Position numbers and translations under genes: made by a program. Of a stretch of DNA of 64,000 bases, positions 21,860 to 33,146 are shown piece by piece. Each line of letters begins with the position of its first letter. The stretch's first letter is position 1. Source of the stretch: Rhodamnia argentea (taxonomy: Eukaryota; Streptophyta; Magnoliopsida; Myrtales; Myrtaceae). The stretch is from positions 29,270,934 to 29,334,933 of the forward strand of contig NC_063151.1 of assembly GCF_020921035.1 (NCBI RefSeq), written 5' to 3'. The notes under the pieces were generated by a model. It worked only from the letters and a program-made list of their open reading frames with translations. It searched no databases and was not told the DNA's origin.

Positions 21860-23029
21860 CATTCTTTTGGCATTGAAATCTTTGGAGGAACTGATACGCC
21901 GTGAAAGTGACTTATTCGATGAACATGAAAATCACTCTTGTTAAATCGACAACGTTTTCACTGATTAAGAGGACCAAGTATTCGATCGTTAAGCCTTGTT
22001 AAGGTATGCTTCCTCGAGTAATGCGATTGAATGCTTCTGGTTCAGTTCAGAAGGCCAATGATTCTTGGAAAAATACAGAAAAAAAAAAAAAAAACACCTG
22101 TGGATGATTCCCCGAGGCTCACATTCCCTTATCCCTATCTGTGGGGTGCTTCTGCACTGGATGCTTGCATTCCTCTTTGATCTCTCGGGTTGTTAAGATT
22201 ATGTCAGTAGCTTAAATCAGCGTTGTCCTAGTAAATAGATCGGGAAGAATGGAACGAGACTTTGAGGCGTGTATATGCTATCCTTAAAGGATTATTGCTC
22301 CATAAAGTTGCTAACAGTTATTGCTAAATATGTTTCAGGATATAACAAAGTCTCAAATGAGAATACCAATAGCAATTTTAGTATTTCTCAAAGAACTCTC
22401 AAAAGAAAATAGTTGGAGAACAAATACTATAATTTATTAAAAACAAAAGAAAATTTTGAAGTAAATATTGAACAAGAACTGTTGAATTTATAAAAACGAA
22501 ACCCTTTTGTGAATAGAAAAACTATTTTGAAAGGACACAACTTTTCATGTTATAAAAACCGTCAATTAATAAAACAAGGCGCCTCTTTGTTGGTTTTATA
22601 AACAAACTATCAGCAATCCTCCATTTTGTTTGTACAACAACATTACAAAAATAAAATTTTAAAAATACACAACCAAAATTTTCATAAAATATATACGTAC
22701 TTGAAGGTTTTTTTTTAGTTAAACCTTTATTTAGTGAAAGTATCTTAAAATTCTATAAAAATTACAAATAAATGTAACTTTAAAACTGTTAATTTAATAA
22801 TAGAATCGAATATACTTCTCATATACTAATTTCTTGTTTGAACAAAAAATCTATAATTTACTTTGCACTATTGTAACCTTGTGCTTGTTCTTGTTTCATG
22901 AGTTATCTCTAAAATAATGCTAACTTTCATAAGTAGTGGCACCACATCTATCATGTGATTTTGTTTGGAAAAACTACCTAAAAAATTATAAACTTATTGC
23001 AATTGTGGAGTCAAATTTTTCATACCACC

Positions 23030-23520
23030 GCTTAGGAGATAGCTTAAGCTCATAAAGAGATATAACTAATTTACATATTTTTCTTTTATTTTCAAGAAGA
23101 ACAAAACCATCCGGTTGTTTTATGTAAATTTTCTTAATTAAATTTTGGAAGAAAAAATATTGTTTTGATATCCATTTGATGGATGCAAAGATGATGAATG
23201 GATGCTAATGCAAAAAGATTTCGAATAATTATTATACATATTACAAGAGCATCAATATCAAAATATTCTATCCGTTCTTTTTGTCTATACCCGAGGCCAC
23301 CCTAGCCTTGAAAGCTTGGATGTAACCATCATAATTATATTTTCTCCTAAAAATCTATTTGCACCCAATAAATTTAAATCTTTTTTGTAAATCTACCAAT
23401 ACATAGTACTATTGGACATAGTTGAGTCCCTATGATGATTTATAGCTTCTTTCCAAAAATGACTATCTCTAGAAGACATAGCATCATTAAAACTTTTAAG
23501 ATCATCTTCTAGATTTAATA
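23030..23520 (-). pseudogene. Copia reverse transcriptase remnant
   Basis: Read on the minus strand, broken frames include SFNDAMSSRDSHFWKEAI, a QMDVKTAF-like stretch degraded to HPSNGYQNNIFF, and YIKQPDGFVLLENKRKICKL followed by SLYELK. This is the conserved N-terminal part of Copia RT. Several in-frame stops are present, and the sequence jumps into the LTR shortly after the SLYELK motif, so the rest of RT and RNase H are deleted. Confidence 0.75.
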
Positions 23521-23807
23521 ATAAGTAATATTTATTTACCACATTGCTTCTCTTTGGTTCAGTCATGTGTTTAGAATCATTTGTTTCTTTCTCATGTACT
23601 TGTGTCTCTTGTATCTTGTATTTGAAATATTCTTAATAATTTCAAAACTTGCAGAACATTTATTGTCAAGAATTCAACATCTCTTGATTCTACGATAACA
23701 TTGGATTGACTCTAAATCAAGAAGCCTATAAGCTCTACTATATCCAAAAAAAAAAAACATTTTTGATACCTCTAGAACCAAGTTTTGCTCTCTTAGGATC
23801 ACATACT

Positions 23808-24100
23808 CTACAATATGCTAAGTACCTGCACTTTAAGATATGTCAAATTTGGTTTTCTATCTTTCCACAATCCATAAGGGCTAATGTTATTTCTCCAAGG
23901 TGATATTCTATCATGAATGTAACGTGCAGTAAGAATTGCCTCTCCCCATAGATTAATTGATAGCTCTGAATTTGAAAGTATACAATTAACCATTTTTCCC
24001 GAAGACATATTCTCTCTCTCAGCCAAAGCTTTTTGTTGTGGAGTGTATAGAGTTGAAACATGATGAATAATACCATGTTCTTTAAAAAAAATGAAAATTC
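23808..24100 (-). pseudogene. Copia integrase remnant
   Basis: The minus strand reads LAERENMSSGKMVNCILSNS then NLWGEAILTARYIHDRISP, the region after the catalytic glutamate of Copia integrase core domains. The frame is broken around the KALAERE motif. Confidence 0.75.
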
Positions 24101-25069
24101 ATTTAATAATTATTGTCACCTCTATCTAAATGCTTCATCTTTTGATCTTAGAAGATGAACAAATAAATACCTACTGCAATATATCCACAAAAGCAATGAA
24201 ATACCTTTTACCACCACGAGCTAACCTACCATTAAATTCTCATATCTCATATATCATTATGCACCAAAAGTAATAAATTTGAATGTCTTTTAACACTAGG
24301 AGATGTTTTCCTTGTTGATATAGATGTGGACTGAATTCACATTTATCAATTCTATCATAAATCAAGCCTAATATTTTCATATTCTTTAAATAACAAAAAT
24401 TTAAATTTGCTAATTTATTCTGCCATAAAAAGAAAACTTAACAATATAAGCAGAAAAAGTAGACTTGCTATTATTCTTGATACTAAGTCGATACATGCCA
24501 TCACTAGCATAACCCTTTCAAGTGAACAACTCATTTTTTCACCGGATAACCTTATCAGATTCAAACAAAACCCGAAATCTCTTTTTACGAAGTAAATCAA
24601 CAAAAACTAAGTTCTTCCTAATTTGGATACAAACAACACATTAAGAAGGGTAACATTCTTTCCGGAATTAAAATCTATATCCATTGTGCCTCTGCCAGCA
24701 ACCTTTGCAAGTTGTTATTTCCCATTTGGACCTCTTGAATATTCGTGTTAACAGCCTCTTCAATATGCTTGCATATTATTTGTCCTTGCACATATGGACC
24801 GTTGCCCTAGAATCTAACCACCAATGAGATTTGACGAAAGTAATATTGACTTCAGAAACCATGGTCACAAAATCATCAATTTTTTCAGAAATATTCATGT
24901 TATGGCCGCAAAAGTCTTTCTGACTATATTAGCATTTGCCTTGACCGTTGATGTGTTCTTGTCCTTAGATGTGTTTTTGCGGTACCTATACTCTTTTGCA
25001 TAGTATGCCTGCTTGCCACAAACAAAACAGTCACCCTTTTTATTCTTTTGTGTCTTCTTATTATGCCCT

Positions 25070-25720
25070 TTCTTGACTTACAAGTCTAGTGATTTTTGGA
25101 TTGAAATCCGTTTCACTTGATAACGCACCTTGGTCCCATATATAATAAAATTATAACATAAACATGACTCTTCCTCAATTCGAAAATGTTCATCAAGTTC
25201 CTCCAAAGCGATGTCCTCTGACTTTTGCAGCATCATTTTTCCATAATCATTATAACTTGGAGGCAATTTTGCAATGAAAGGATTCTGGAATGTTAATTTT
25301 TTTGGGCATGAATTTGTTGTTGACAAGCACTTTCCATTCATAGACTAGCTCCAATAAGCGTTTTGCATCAACAAATTGAAAATCAAAATATTTTGTAATC
25401 AAATAGTTATTGGTACTTTGCTCCTTTGCATTGTGTTTGAATTCAAGTGCATTCCATATGTCTCTAGCAAATGTCATCTTAGTGAATAAATCATATTAAT
25501 GATCAGACACTGTTTTCAGATTATGTACCCGACAAAGCAGCCCGTCATCTTTATGTTTCTTCTTCTCCTTGTTGACTCTTTCAATTGCTTCTGCATTTGG
25601 CTGTCATTCTTCAATGGTAGGCTTTGATCCATCATATTGGATCCAAAATGTAAGAAATCTTCAAAGAGGTGAGAAGAAATAGCGTCTTGTCTCTCCAACA
25701 AGCAGAGTTGTTGCCATCAA
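25070..25720 (-). pseudogene. Copia gag (UBN2-type) remnant
   Basis: The minus-strand frames include RDIWNALEFKHNAKE, LITKYFDFQFVDAKRL and FIAKLPPSYNDYGKMML, matching the gag helical region of Copia elements. A degraded zinc-knuckle (CFVCGKQAYYAKE) lies beyond it at about 25000-25050. Frames are fragmented by stops and frameshifts. Confidence 0.7.
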
Positions 25721-27240
25721 AGCAGTCTAGTTTCACCATATTTTGATTCATGACTTTGATCGACTCTAACTCCATTGATGTTCAAAGAATTCCTAAAAAG
25801 TGTTAGTAAAATAGATTGAGAAGAATGAAATCAGACTTTGATGTGTGAATATACTATCTTTAAGGAATTGTTTGCCCTATAAAGTTGTTAATGGTTACTA
25901 ACAAAAATCCTCTAAGATATATCAAAGTATCGTGTGAGAATATCGTATAACAATTCCAGTATTTCTCTAAGAACTCTCAAAAGAAAACAATTATAGAATA
26001 AATGCTGTAGTATTTGAAGGACAAAATAAGTTACCTCTTTGTTTGTTTTACAATCAAACTATCAACGGTCCTAGCAAAAGAAAGGTTTCGGACTTGCTAT
26101 ATGTTTCTTAAATCTCGCTCTGTTAAGTTCCTTTGCCTTGTCATTTTTATTCTGTTTCTTTTTAAATATGTGCAGAGAGAATCACCGAGTTAATACTCAT
26201 GGAGGATACTGACCTGGAAACGAAGAGATCAGGGATACGGATATGTGAAGAGGAACAAGAACAGTCGGAGAAGCAGCAAGAAGACCACCCACCACCAGGA
26301 CAAGCCGATTCTCGCATTTCTCGGGAAGAGGAATCACCTCTTTCTCATCCTCCTCCTCCTCCTCCTCCGTCTCTCCCTCTTGCTTCCGAGGTTCGACCTT
26401 CATCCTCGGCAGTCTCACATCCGTCTCACGAAATGTCAGATCAGTTGCAAGCCGCTCCTGATCAGGTGCCTGAACTTTCATCCCCATTTGCTCCATCATC
26501 TTCGCACATTTTCCGGACTGAAAGCCCCGCAGAAATGCCAGCACAGTCGAGCATTTCTGGGGGAGCTTGCCTTCCCAAGGACATGAAACTTATGGAGGAA
26601 GAGGGACTGGGTCGGCACGATCAGCTTTATGACTCTGCCGTCCACCACCTCCCTTTCAGTGATTGAACCTTATTTTCGCCGTTCTTGTACTAGACATCAC
26701 CCGTGCACACTCCCGACGGTTGTGTTGAACTTCTGGTCTTTGCATTGACAGGGCATCAATGGCATTGGTGAGTCCAAGAGGGGTTACGACCTTCATACCG
26801 GAGAACAGGCCAGCCGCCTCAAGGAGATGGAAGACGCTGCCATCATGCTGTGTAACCAGGTGGAGGAGCTGGAGGCCAAGTTGTCAATGGCCAACATGTC
26901 GGAGCGCCGTCTAATGGATATGCATGATAGGACGAAGAGGGAATTGGCTCTTATGCGAGAGAAAATGGACGAGGGGGATCGTCGGATCGACTACTTAGAA
27001 ACTGCGGTTTCCAGATACCAGAACAGGATTGTTGTAGCCGAAGCAGAGAAGGAGAAAGCAGAAGAGAGGGTGCGCAGGGCTAGCGCCGAGGGAGGAACCA
27101 TGAGTGCACCTCGTCCGAGCCCTGCTGATCCAAGGAGTACCCCCCGGAGTTTTGTTCCTTCTCCTAGTCCTCGTCTCACGGACGTGGAGGTGTCCAAGGA
27201 AAGCGCTCTTTTTCCTGAACTCGCTTATTTGGACTGACGT

Positions 27241-28060
27241 CGAAAAATAAGAGGATTTGAACTGTTCACGTGAATATTCGTCCAGAAGTTTACAATTTAT
27301 ATTAGGTTCGGGGTTTAGATAGGTTATTTATTTTTGGGTACTTATACAGGAGCATCGGATTTATTTTCGCCAGTTTCATTCACCACTTTGTATATCCCTT
27401 CCGTTGTCTTTACCTTGATATTAATAATACATAAGCGATTACTGATTAAGCGTTTAAAAAGATGGAGTGATTTTACAATGCAGTAGAACTGCTGTTTCAA
27501 TTCCTAAAACAAGAAATTAAGGGTAGTCGATGAATTGTAGAGCAAAAAGATCATTCACAGAAAAGTGTAGAGCTCTCGGATTTATTGTTTTAACGGGTTT
27601 TTGGGACGATTCCCGATAGAAAGTAAAGTAAATGGCAAAACATAAACATAACACTAAAGTGCGATAAAGATAAGTGTTGATAAGATAAATTGCGGAGCAA
27701 AAGATAAGCGTTGTTTTTTTATGATTGATCCGGTCCTTAACAAATAGTCATTTCCGACTATTTATAGCCTAGTACAAGGTAAAACCGTTGTTTGCAGTTA
27801 TTCTCGTGAACCTTACCCCTAAGTTCTCGAATTGGCTTTGATGACTGCTCTCTTTATCCTTTAAACAGTTTGAAGCACTAACTTTAATTGCTCTGCAAAA
27901 TTATCGACGTGACGGACCAAATTCATGGTGTCACCGACGTTCATGTTTAATCGAGCATCGGTTTGCCGTGCTCTCCGCGACCAAAGTATTTTCCCATGGG
28001 CTTCACAATCTCTCCGTGGGCTCTATAACTACTTAAGGCCCAAGCCGATTTTCAATATCA
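27241..28060. other. 3' flank of copy B; possible solo LTR
   Basis: No gene is seen. 27480-28060 has the look of a retrotransposon LTR (a 'gactatttatagcctag' TATA-like stretch and no coding), but no matching partner LTR or target duplication was found in the window. Confidence 0.3.
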
Positions 28061-28064
28061 ACAA

Positions 28065-29110
28065 ACAAATAATTAAAATCCTTTACTTTTCATTTCTAAT
28101 CACCCCTAAAAAGCATAGTGTAATTTCTATCCCAACCTCACTGATCCTCGGCCAACATGACCTGTATCATTCGTGAGTTTTCTTGCTCGGAAAACATAAA
28201 TAGTGGAGGACCACACCACGATTTCCGGCAGCAAGAAAGGCCTGTGCTGAAGTCTAAGCATTGCTTTCTTTTTTTTTTTTAAATTTCCGTTGGAGCTGAC
28301 ATTTCTATTTCCTTTTCCTTTTCTTTCTATATTTCGAGGCTCTGTTTGGAAAGGGAGGAAAAACAGGGGAACAAAAATGAGTGAGAAATCCTGCTCAGTC
28401 TGTTCGATGGAGTCTGCCGGAGATCGCTTTCAAGCTCAATGTTGACGAATCGTGGCTTGAAGGAACCTCAGACGGATCGATCGCAGGTGTTTGTCGAGAC
28501 CTGAATGGCTTGCTGGTGGCCGGTTTTGCTAAGCAGGTGCTGTACTTGATCTGCGGTGGCTAACTCAAACTGGTCTGTGCGTGGAGTTGGAATGTGAGAA
28601 CTTATCAGTGGTGGAGCTTGTATCCGGAGAAGGCCAAAGAAGCCCTTGGGCCCTGCCAAGCATTATTGAAGACTGCCGAATTGGTTCACTGTCCATGTGA
28701 GGCCAACCAACTTGCACATTGGGTCGCCAAAATACATCTTTAGGGAAAAAAAAAAAAACCCTTCCTCCTAATTGGTTGTCTAATCACCCTCTAGAATATT
28801 TTGTGTTCTGAAAATTATCTATCTTGTTTCGATAGTTTGCGTTAACAAATGAAAAGGTTTCTTTTCGATGAAAAGGAAAAAACTAAAATAAAACAAGTGA
28901 GAGATACAAGTGGGATTTTGAAGTGGAGGGAAAATTTCTCGAATTTTGAGCATTTTCTGTTCCAAATGTGCTCCCAGACTTAGCATTAAAGCCAAGAGAC
29001 TTCTTTTTGAGTAATCCCTGGGACATCTGCTTTAATTTCCAATGACAAATGTTTGTTATGCGTGTAGGAAAAAAACGGATCCATAACGTTCATGTTACCA
29101 TAGTGTAATT
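28065..29110 (+). repeat. Tandem duplication unit 1 around an RNase H-like fragment
   Basis: It shares, in order, 'aaagcatagtgtaatttcta', 'aaacataaatagtgg(tgg)aggaccacacc', the RNase H-like coding piece, 'cctaattggttgtct' and 'cttagcattaaagccaagag' with 29250-30640. The two units are adjacent and in the same orientation. Confidence 0.75.
28381..28741 (+). pseudogene. RNase H-like (RVT_3 type) domain fragment, unit 1
   Basis: Reads WSLPEIAFKLNVDESWLEG, then GSIAGVCRDLNGLLVAGFAK, the N-terminal beta hairpin of the plant RNase H-like domain found in many uncharacterised plant proteins and non-LTR-related sequences. A stop falls at 28561-28563. Downstream, in other frames, the C-terminal part CEANQLAHWVAK is still readable. 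The first catalytic-type aspartate (NVD) is retained, but the gene is broken. Confidence 0.65.
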
Positions 29111-29249
29111 TCTCAAAAATATCCTTGAGCATGGATAATAATTCTTCTTAATGCTTATCCAATAATCCGAACTCATTAAATATTAATCCACTCACAAATA
29201 GATGAGGGTTTTGGAGTCATCACACTATATAAGGGTATGAACTGTTTAA

Positions 29250-30640
29250 AATCATATTTTTAGTCACCCCTACAAAGCATAGTGTAATTTCTATCCCAAC
29301 CTCTCTAATCCTCGGCAAACATAAATAGTGGTGGAGGACCACACCCCGATTGCCGGCAACAAGAAAGCCGTATTTCATTATTTTGTTTTTGGGTTTTTCC
29401 CCCTTCGGAGACGAGACTTCTAATTCCTTTCACTTTTCATTCTATATTTTGAAGCTCTGTTTGTATTTGGAAAAGGGAGGAAAAATAGGGGAATAAAAGC
29501 GATTGAGAGATCTTGCTCGGTGTGTTCAATGGAGTCCGTCGGAGAGAGGGTTTTTCACGCTTAAAGTTGACGGATCGTGGCTTGAAGGAACCTCGGAAGG
29601 GTGGATCGCAGCAGTTTTTCGTGACCCAAATGGCTTGCTGGTGGCCGGTTTTGCTAAGCATGTGCCCTGGCTGTTAGAATGTGAGCGTTAGAAATTTAAC
29701 GCGAATCCTTCAAGCGGAAATTCAATATTAATGAATTTTCGATCTACATGATTTTTGCGACAAGAAGGATGAAGAGGTACCTTTATCCATAACAATAACT
29801 TCAAAGATGATTGTTGCAGAAATAGGAGACAATGAAGAACTCTGATTTCTCTCTCCCTTAACCCACTTTGTTTTTACGTCGCTTTATCGGATGGAGGATA
29901 GATACAACCTCACGTGTTTTTGGGTGGAGAGACGATCAGACTATTTTAAGGCTATCGTTAGGTGCCTCTTCAATATGTGTCTTCCATCAAACTTCATGAG
30001 AATTGCACCTTTTCAATTGTATCTCTTCATAAACAATACGTTTTTCTCTACAACACATAAATAATTATTAAACCATTGTTAATAACATAGTGTGGGGCAC
30101 AATTATTCTTCTAGTGACAACTTATTAGCGGTGGAGCTTGTATCGGGAGAAGGCCAAAGCCCTTCAGCCCTGCGAAGCATTATTGAAGACTGCCAAATTT
30201 GTCTAGCTCGGATGGAAGACTTGAGAGTGGTTCGTTGTCCACCCGAGGCCAACCAATTTGCTGATCTAGTCGTCAAAGCCCATCGTAACAAAAACCCTTG
30301 CTCCTAATTGGTTGTCTTTTGACATCTCTGGAATATTTTGTGTTCTGAGACTCATTTATCTCGTTCCCCGTAGGTTATGTTGCTGAATGAAAAAAGTTTC
30401 TTTTCGACAAAAAAAAGAAAACAAGTGAGGGATATAAGTGAGATTTTGCATTTGTGGGGGTAGGAGAAGTTTGGATTATGAGCGTTTTCTAATCCAAATG
30501 CGCTCCCAAACTTAGCATTAAAGCCAAGAGACTCCTTTTTTGACTGATCCCAGGGGCGTCCGCTTTAATTTTCCAATGACAAATGTTTGCTGTGTATAGG
30601 AAGAAAAAGGATCCATAATGTACGTACCCCGTTACCCAGG
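29250..30640 (+). repeat. Tandem duplication unit 2 around an RNase H-like fragment
   Basis: Second copy of the unit at 28065-29110, longer because about 420 bp is inserted at roughly 29690-30115 between two parts that are contiguous in unit 1. Confidence 0.75.
29503..30307 (+). pseudogene. RNase H-like (RVT_3 type) domain fragment, unit 2, interrupted
   Basis: The N-terminal part reads LKVDGSWLEG and GLLVAGFAKHV (29503-29680). The C-terminal part resumes at about 30117 with LLAVELVSGEG, LRSIIEDCQ and CPPEANQFADLVVKAH and ends at a stop at 30305-30307. The two halves are separated by a foreign block of about 420 bp. Joined conceptually they correspond to one RNase H-like domain, so this is a split pseudogene. 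Confidence 0.65.
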
Positions 30641-32478
30641 CTTAAGGAAACTAATAAAGAAGAGAGAGATCGTGCATCGGAGAAGAAGCAGGCCTTTGCT
30701 TCTCTTCTAAAGCACCCAAATGGGAACGAGTGGGAACTGATGGAGGTTGACAAGAAAAATCAAAGATGGCGTTGATGGAAATCAAAATCAGAGGGGGATA
30801 GACAGGATAATTGGTGAGAGAGGAACGTACATCTAGCCAATCTGAAGGCAGACGGAGACTAAGCGTTGCGACCGATCCAGTCGGCGACTAACAGGAGAGA
30901 GCACGAATAAGGAGTCTAGTAAAAGATGAGGAAAGGGAAGGGAAAGTGAAGTGGGTTTCAGTCAAAACAAGAGCAAGGTAAATGGCACAAGGATCGGAGG
31001 AGCGGCCACTTAGGATAAGAAATTGATAAAGGTGTACATGATAACCATTTTGTTTTTCTGTTTTCCTATTTTTCTCTTACTAGGAATAGGTTAGGAGCAG
31101 AAATCCGTTTGGTAAGGCAGTTTCATTTTTCTATTTTTGGAACACATTTTTAGTCAAAAAATCGGTTTAAAACAGAAATGAAAAGTATAATTTTTTTTTA
31201 TTTTCTATTTATGGAATAGAAATAAAAATAACAGTTCTTCTCATCGCTCACTTCCTCCCTATTGCGTGTTGTCTCCCTCTCTTTCGCGTCCTTGTAGCCG
31301 GGCCGTAGGCCGCCGGCGGCGAGCGACAATCGTAGAAATTTTTTGTTTTTACTAAACACATTTCTCTGCTCATAAACTCTTCTAGGAAATACATGAAATC
31401 ACCGCAATCCCCATTTTTCAGCTCCATATTTGCCCGAGCGGAGGGGGATCGGCAGAGCATGATAAATTCGTTCCCTTCGGCCATCCCTAATCCTAATCTT
31501 AGCCGAAATTCTTGCAAAAAAAAAAAAAAGAAGACAGTTAAAATCATATTCAAGAAAAAAGGGGATCTAAGAACTGACACCAAGATATGTGGAGGTCAAC
31601 AAAAGAATGTTGAGCTGCCCCTCTCCTCCAATTACGACCACGGAAAAGAAAACACATTTATGTTCAAACGTAAAGCATCGTCACCGAAAACGATGACTTG
31701 ACGAGTCCCGTGCGACTCAAAGAACTTGATGGAATAGGTTTCCGAAAGACACGATTATTGTGGTAATAATCGTTTTCTTTGATAAAGAGATATAATGCAT
31801 AGTCCATTACGAATGGCAATTAGCGGGATCGAAATAGACGTTCATTAAAGTTAATTTTTCATAATTATCAAAATTAAGCAACTTACAGTTAATTTTACCT
31901 ACAAAATAATGAAGATTTCGATAAGTTACATTTCTGTAAATATGGAAATCAACTAAACTAATTGCCCGGAAATAAGCAAAATCGAGAAGCAAAGTCAACT
32001 ACCGCAAGACTGAGCAGTCACCACACAGCGAGAAAAACGACAAGGAGCATGCGTTTCTGACCATCCTTTGAAAATAGATTTAATTTCTATCTTTGGACGG
32101 TCACCTTATATATAAATAAATTCATATTTTCTACTAATTAATTAAAGTATTTAAGGTTTTAACGTGACACGACATTTCCTGGGTTTTCTTAAAAATTAGG
32201 AAAAATCATGAAGAATTGTGGTGCCGAATATCTTCCCTCGGGACACGGTAGAGTTCATGGTAAAACGCGACGAATAAAAAAACCATTTCTTGCAAGCACA
32301 AGAGGAGGTGGCGATGGTGGTGTCGCTCTGTTGCCATCCACTTCCTTCTTCCCACCTCCATCTTCATCTTCATCTCTCCCTCTCCCTCTGAATCCACTCA
32401 ACCATTCTCACAGAAGGAGGATAGAGACAGAGAGAGAGAGAGAGAAACCACTTTCGGCCAACGCGTGAATGAGCAGCC
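30641..32478. other. Intergenic and upstream region of the ERF gene
   Basis: 31020-31220 resembles a small T-rich MITE ('tccgtttggtaaggcagttt', 'tctatttatggaatagaa'). A 111-codon minus-strand frame (31248-31583) has no recognisable domain. A TATA-like TATATATAAATA lies at about 32107-32118, and a GA microsatellite at about 32431-32446 is probably in the ERF leader. Confidence 0.35.
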
Positions 32479-33146
32479 ATGAGGAGAGGGAGATGCGCCG
32501 CCGCGGCTGCGAAATGGGAGCCCACCCAGATGGGGCCGCACGCAGAGCCCAGATACAGAGGCGTTCGGCGGAAGTCGCTGGGCAGATACACGGCCGAGAT
32601 CAGAGACCCTGGGACGAAGAGGCTCCTGCGGCTCGGCACTTTCGGCTCGCCGGAGGAAGCGGCGCGTGCTTTCGACGCGGCAGCCGTGGCGTTCCGCGGG
32701 GCTAAAGCCAGGACCAACTTCCCCGTCTCTCCGTCGAGTTTCTCTCCGGCCACTTGCCGCGATCTACGAGCTCCGATGACTGATTCCAGAGCGTTCGGTC
32801 GGAGAGGCGCTCGAGATCTTCGCGGCGGATACCACAACGTCAGCCCGCAGAGACCGACCTCGAGCAGCTTGAGCAGCACTGTGGTGTCGTCCAGTGGTCC
32901 TCGACAATCACCGCTGGAGATCGGGAGCTCTCCGCCGGCGACGGCGAAGGGATGGACCAGGACTCCGCCGCGGCCTCGCCGCTTCCCGAGGATTGTCGCA
33001 GCTGCTGCGGTTCCTCATCCACGGTCATTGATGACGAGGGCGAGGATTTCGCGTCTTTCTCGAGCAGAGAACCCTTGCCGTTCGATCTCAACCTCCTCCC
33101 GCCGCCGGAGATCGATGATTTCCAGCTCACAACCTTATGCCTCTAG
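32479..33146 (+). pseudogene. Class II ERF repressor-like gene (AP2 domain + EAR motif) with frameshift
   Basis: The reading frame from 32479 opens [12 protein letters not shown] and contains an AP2/ERF domain (residues about 26-83: [19 protein letters not shown] ... [25 protein letters not shown]). It then has [11 protein letters not shown], typical of ERF3-like repressors. The expected C-terminus, PEDCRS, the EAR repression motif FDLNL and final LCL, is present only in a second frame ending at 33146. One base appears missing between about 32912 and 32984, so as read the protein would run on to 33159 in the wrong frame. In addition, two tryptophans that contact the GCC-box in AtERF1 are replaced (Leu34 and Arg51), and two DNA-contacting arginines are Lys32 and Leu49. 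The gene is intronless, as usual for the family. It could be a pseudogene, a diverged paralogue or partly a sequencing error. Confidence 0.75.

Larger units (their letters stand above)
22225..26073 (-). mobile_element. Degenerate Copia-type LTR retrotransposon
   Basis: Two related long terminal repeats bound the element: 22231 to about 22619 and about 25801-26067. The second has a deletion of about 125 bp relative to the first. The element lies on the minus strand, with gag, integrase and reverse transcriptase remnants in Copia order. The sequence GTCCTA occurs at both outer borders (22225-22230 and 26068-26073), consistent with a target-site duplication, although the LTR termini cannot be fixed exactly. 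Copy A shows the uninterrupted site near 11477-11490. RNase H is missing and every frame has stops, so it is not autonomous. Confidence 0.85.
20939..27237 (+). pseudogene. HMA-like domain + coiled-coil protein gene, copy B (broken)
   Basis: Exons comparable to copy A are 20939-21056, 21222-21380, 26176-26658 and 26752-27237. The HMA-like fold is readable (LKLKVKSRPYD, then KRKAMRVLS, then GIDTARFD, then NTVEVLFELRK) and again has no CxxC. The linker exon contains a polyproline tract and QLYDSAVHHL. The coiled-coil exon is longer than in copy A (EELEAKLSMANMSERRL). Relative to copy A there is one extra C near 26651-26653, so the linker exon no longer joins the coiled-coil exon in frame and instead stops at 26664-26666. 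A 4.8-kb intron now contains a Copia element. Either half could still be expressed separately, so 'pseudogene' is an inference. Confidence 0.6.
19060..27240 (+). repeat. Segmental duplication, copy B (expanded by insertions)
   Basis: The aligned landmarks of copy A recur in the same order and orientation. Relative to copy A this copy carries roughly 1.15 kb of extra DNA at about 19160-20305 containing a decayed gene, a 404-bp MITE (21456-21859) and a 3.8-kb Copia element (22231-26067). The absence of these from copy A suggests they entered copy B after the duplication. Confidence 0.85.

Noticed and set aside
22225-26073. Possibility that the Copia element is a recent, active insertion
   Set aside because: Stops in every domain, missing RNase H and unequal, diverged LTRs show it is inactive.
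32370-32879. 169-codon minus-strand frame across the ERF gene
   Set aside because: Antisense shadow of the AP2-coding sequence.
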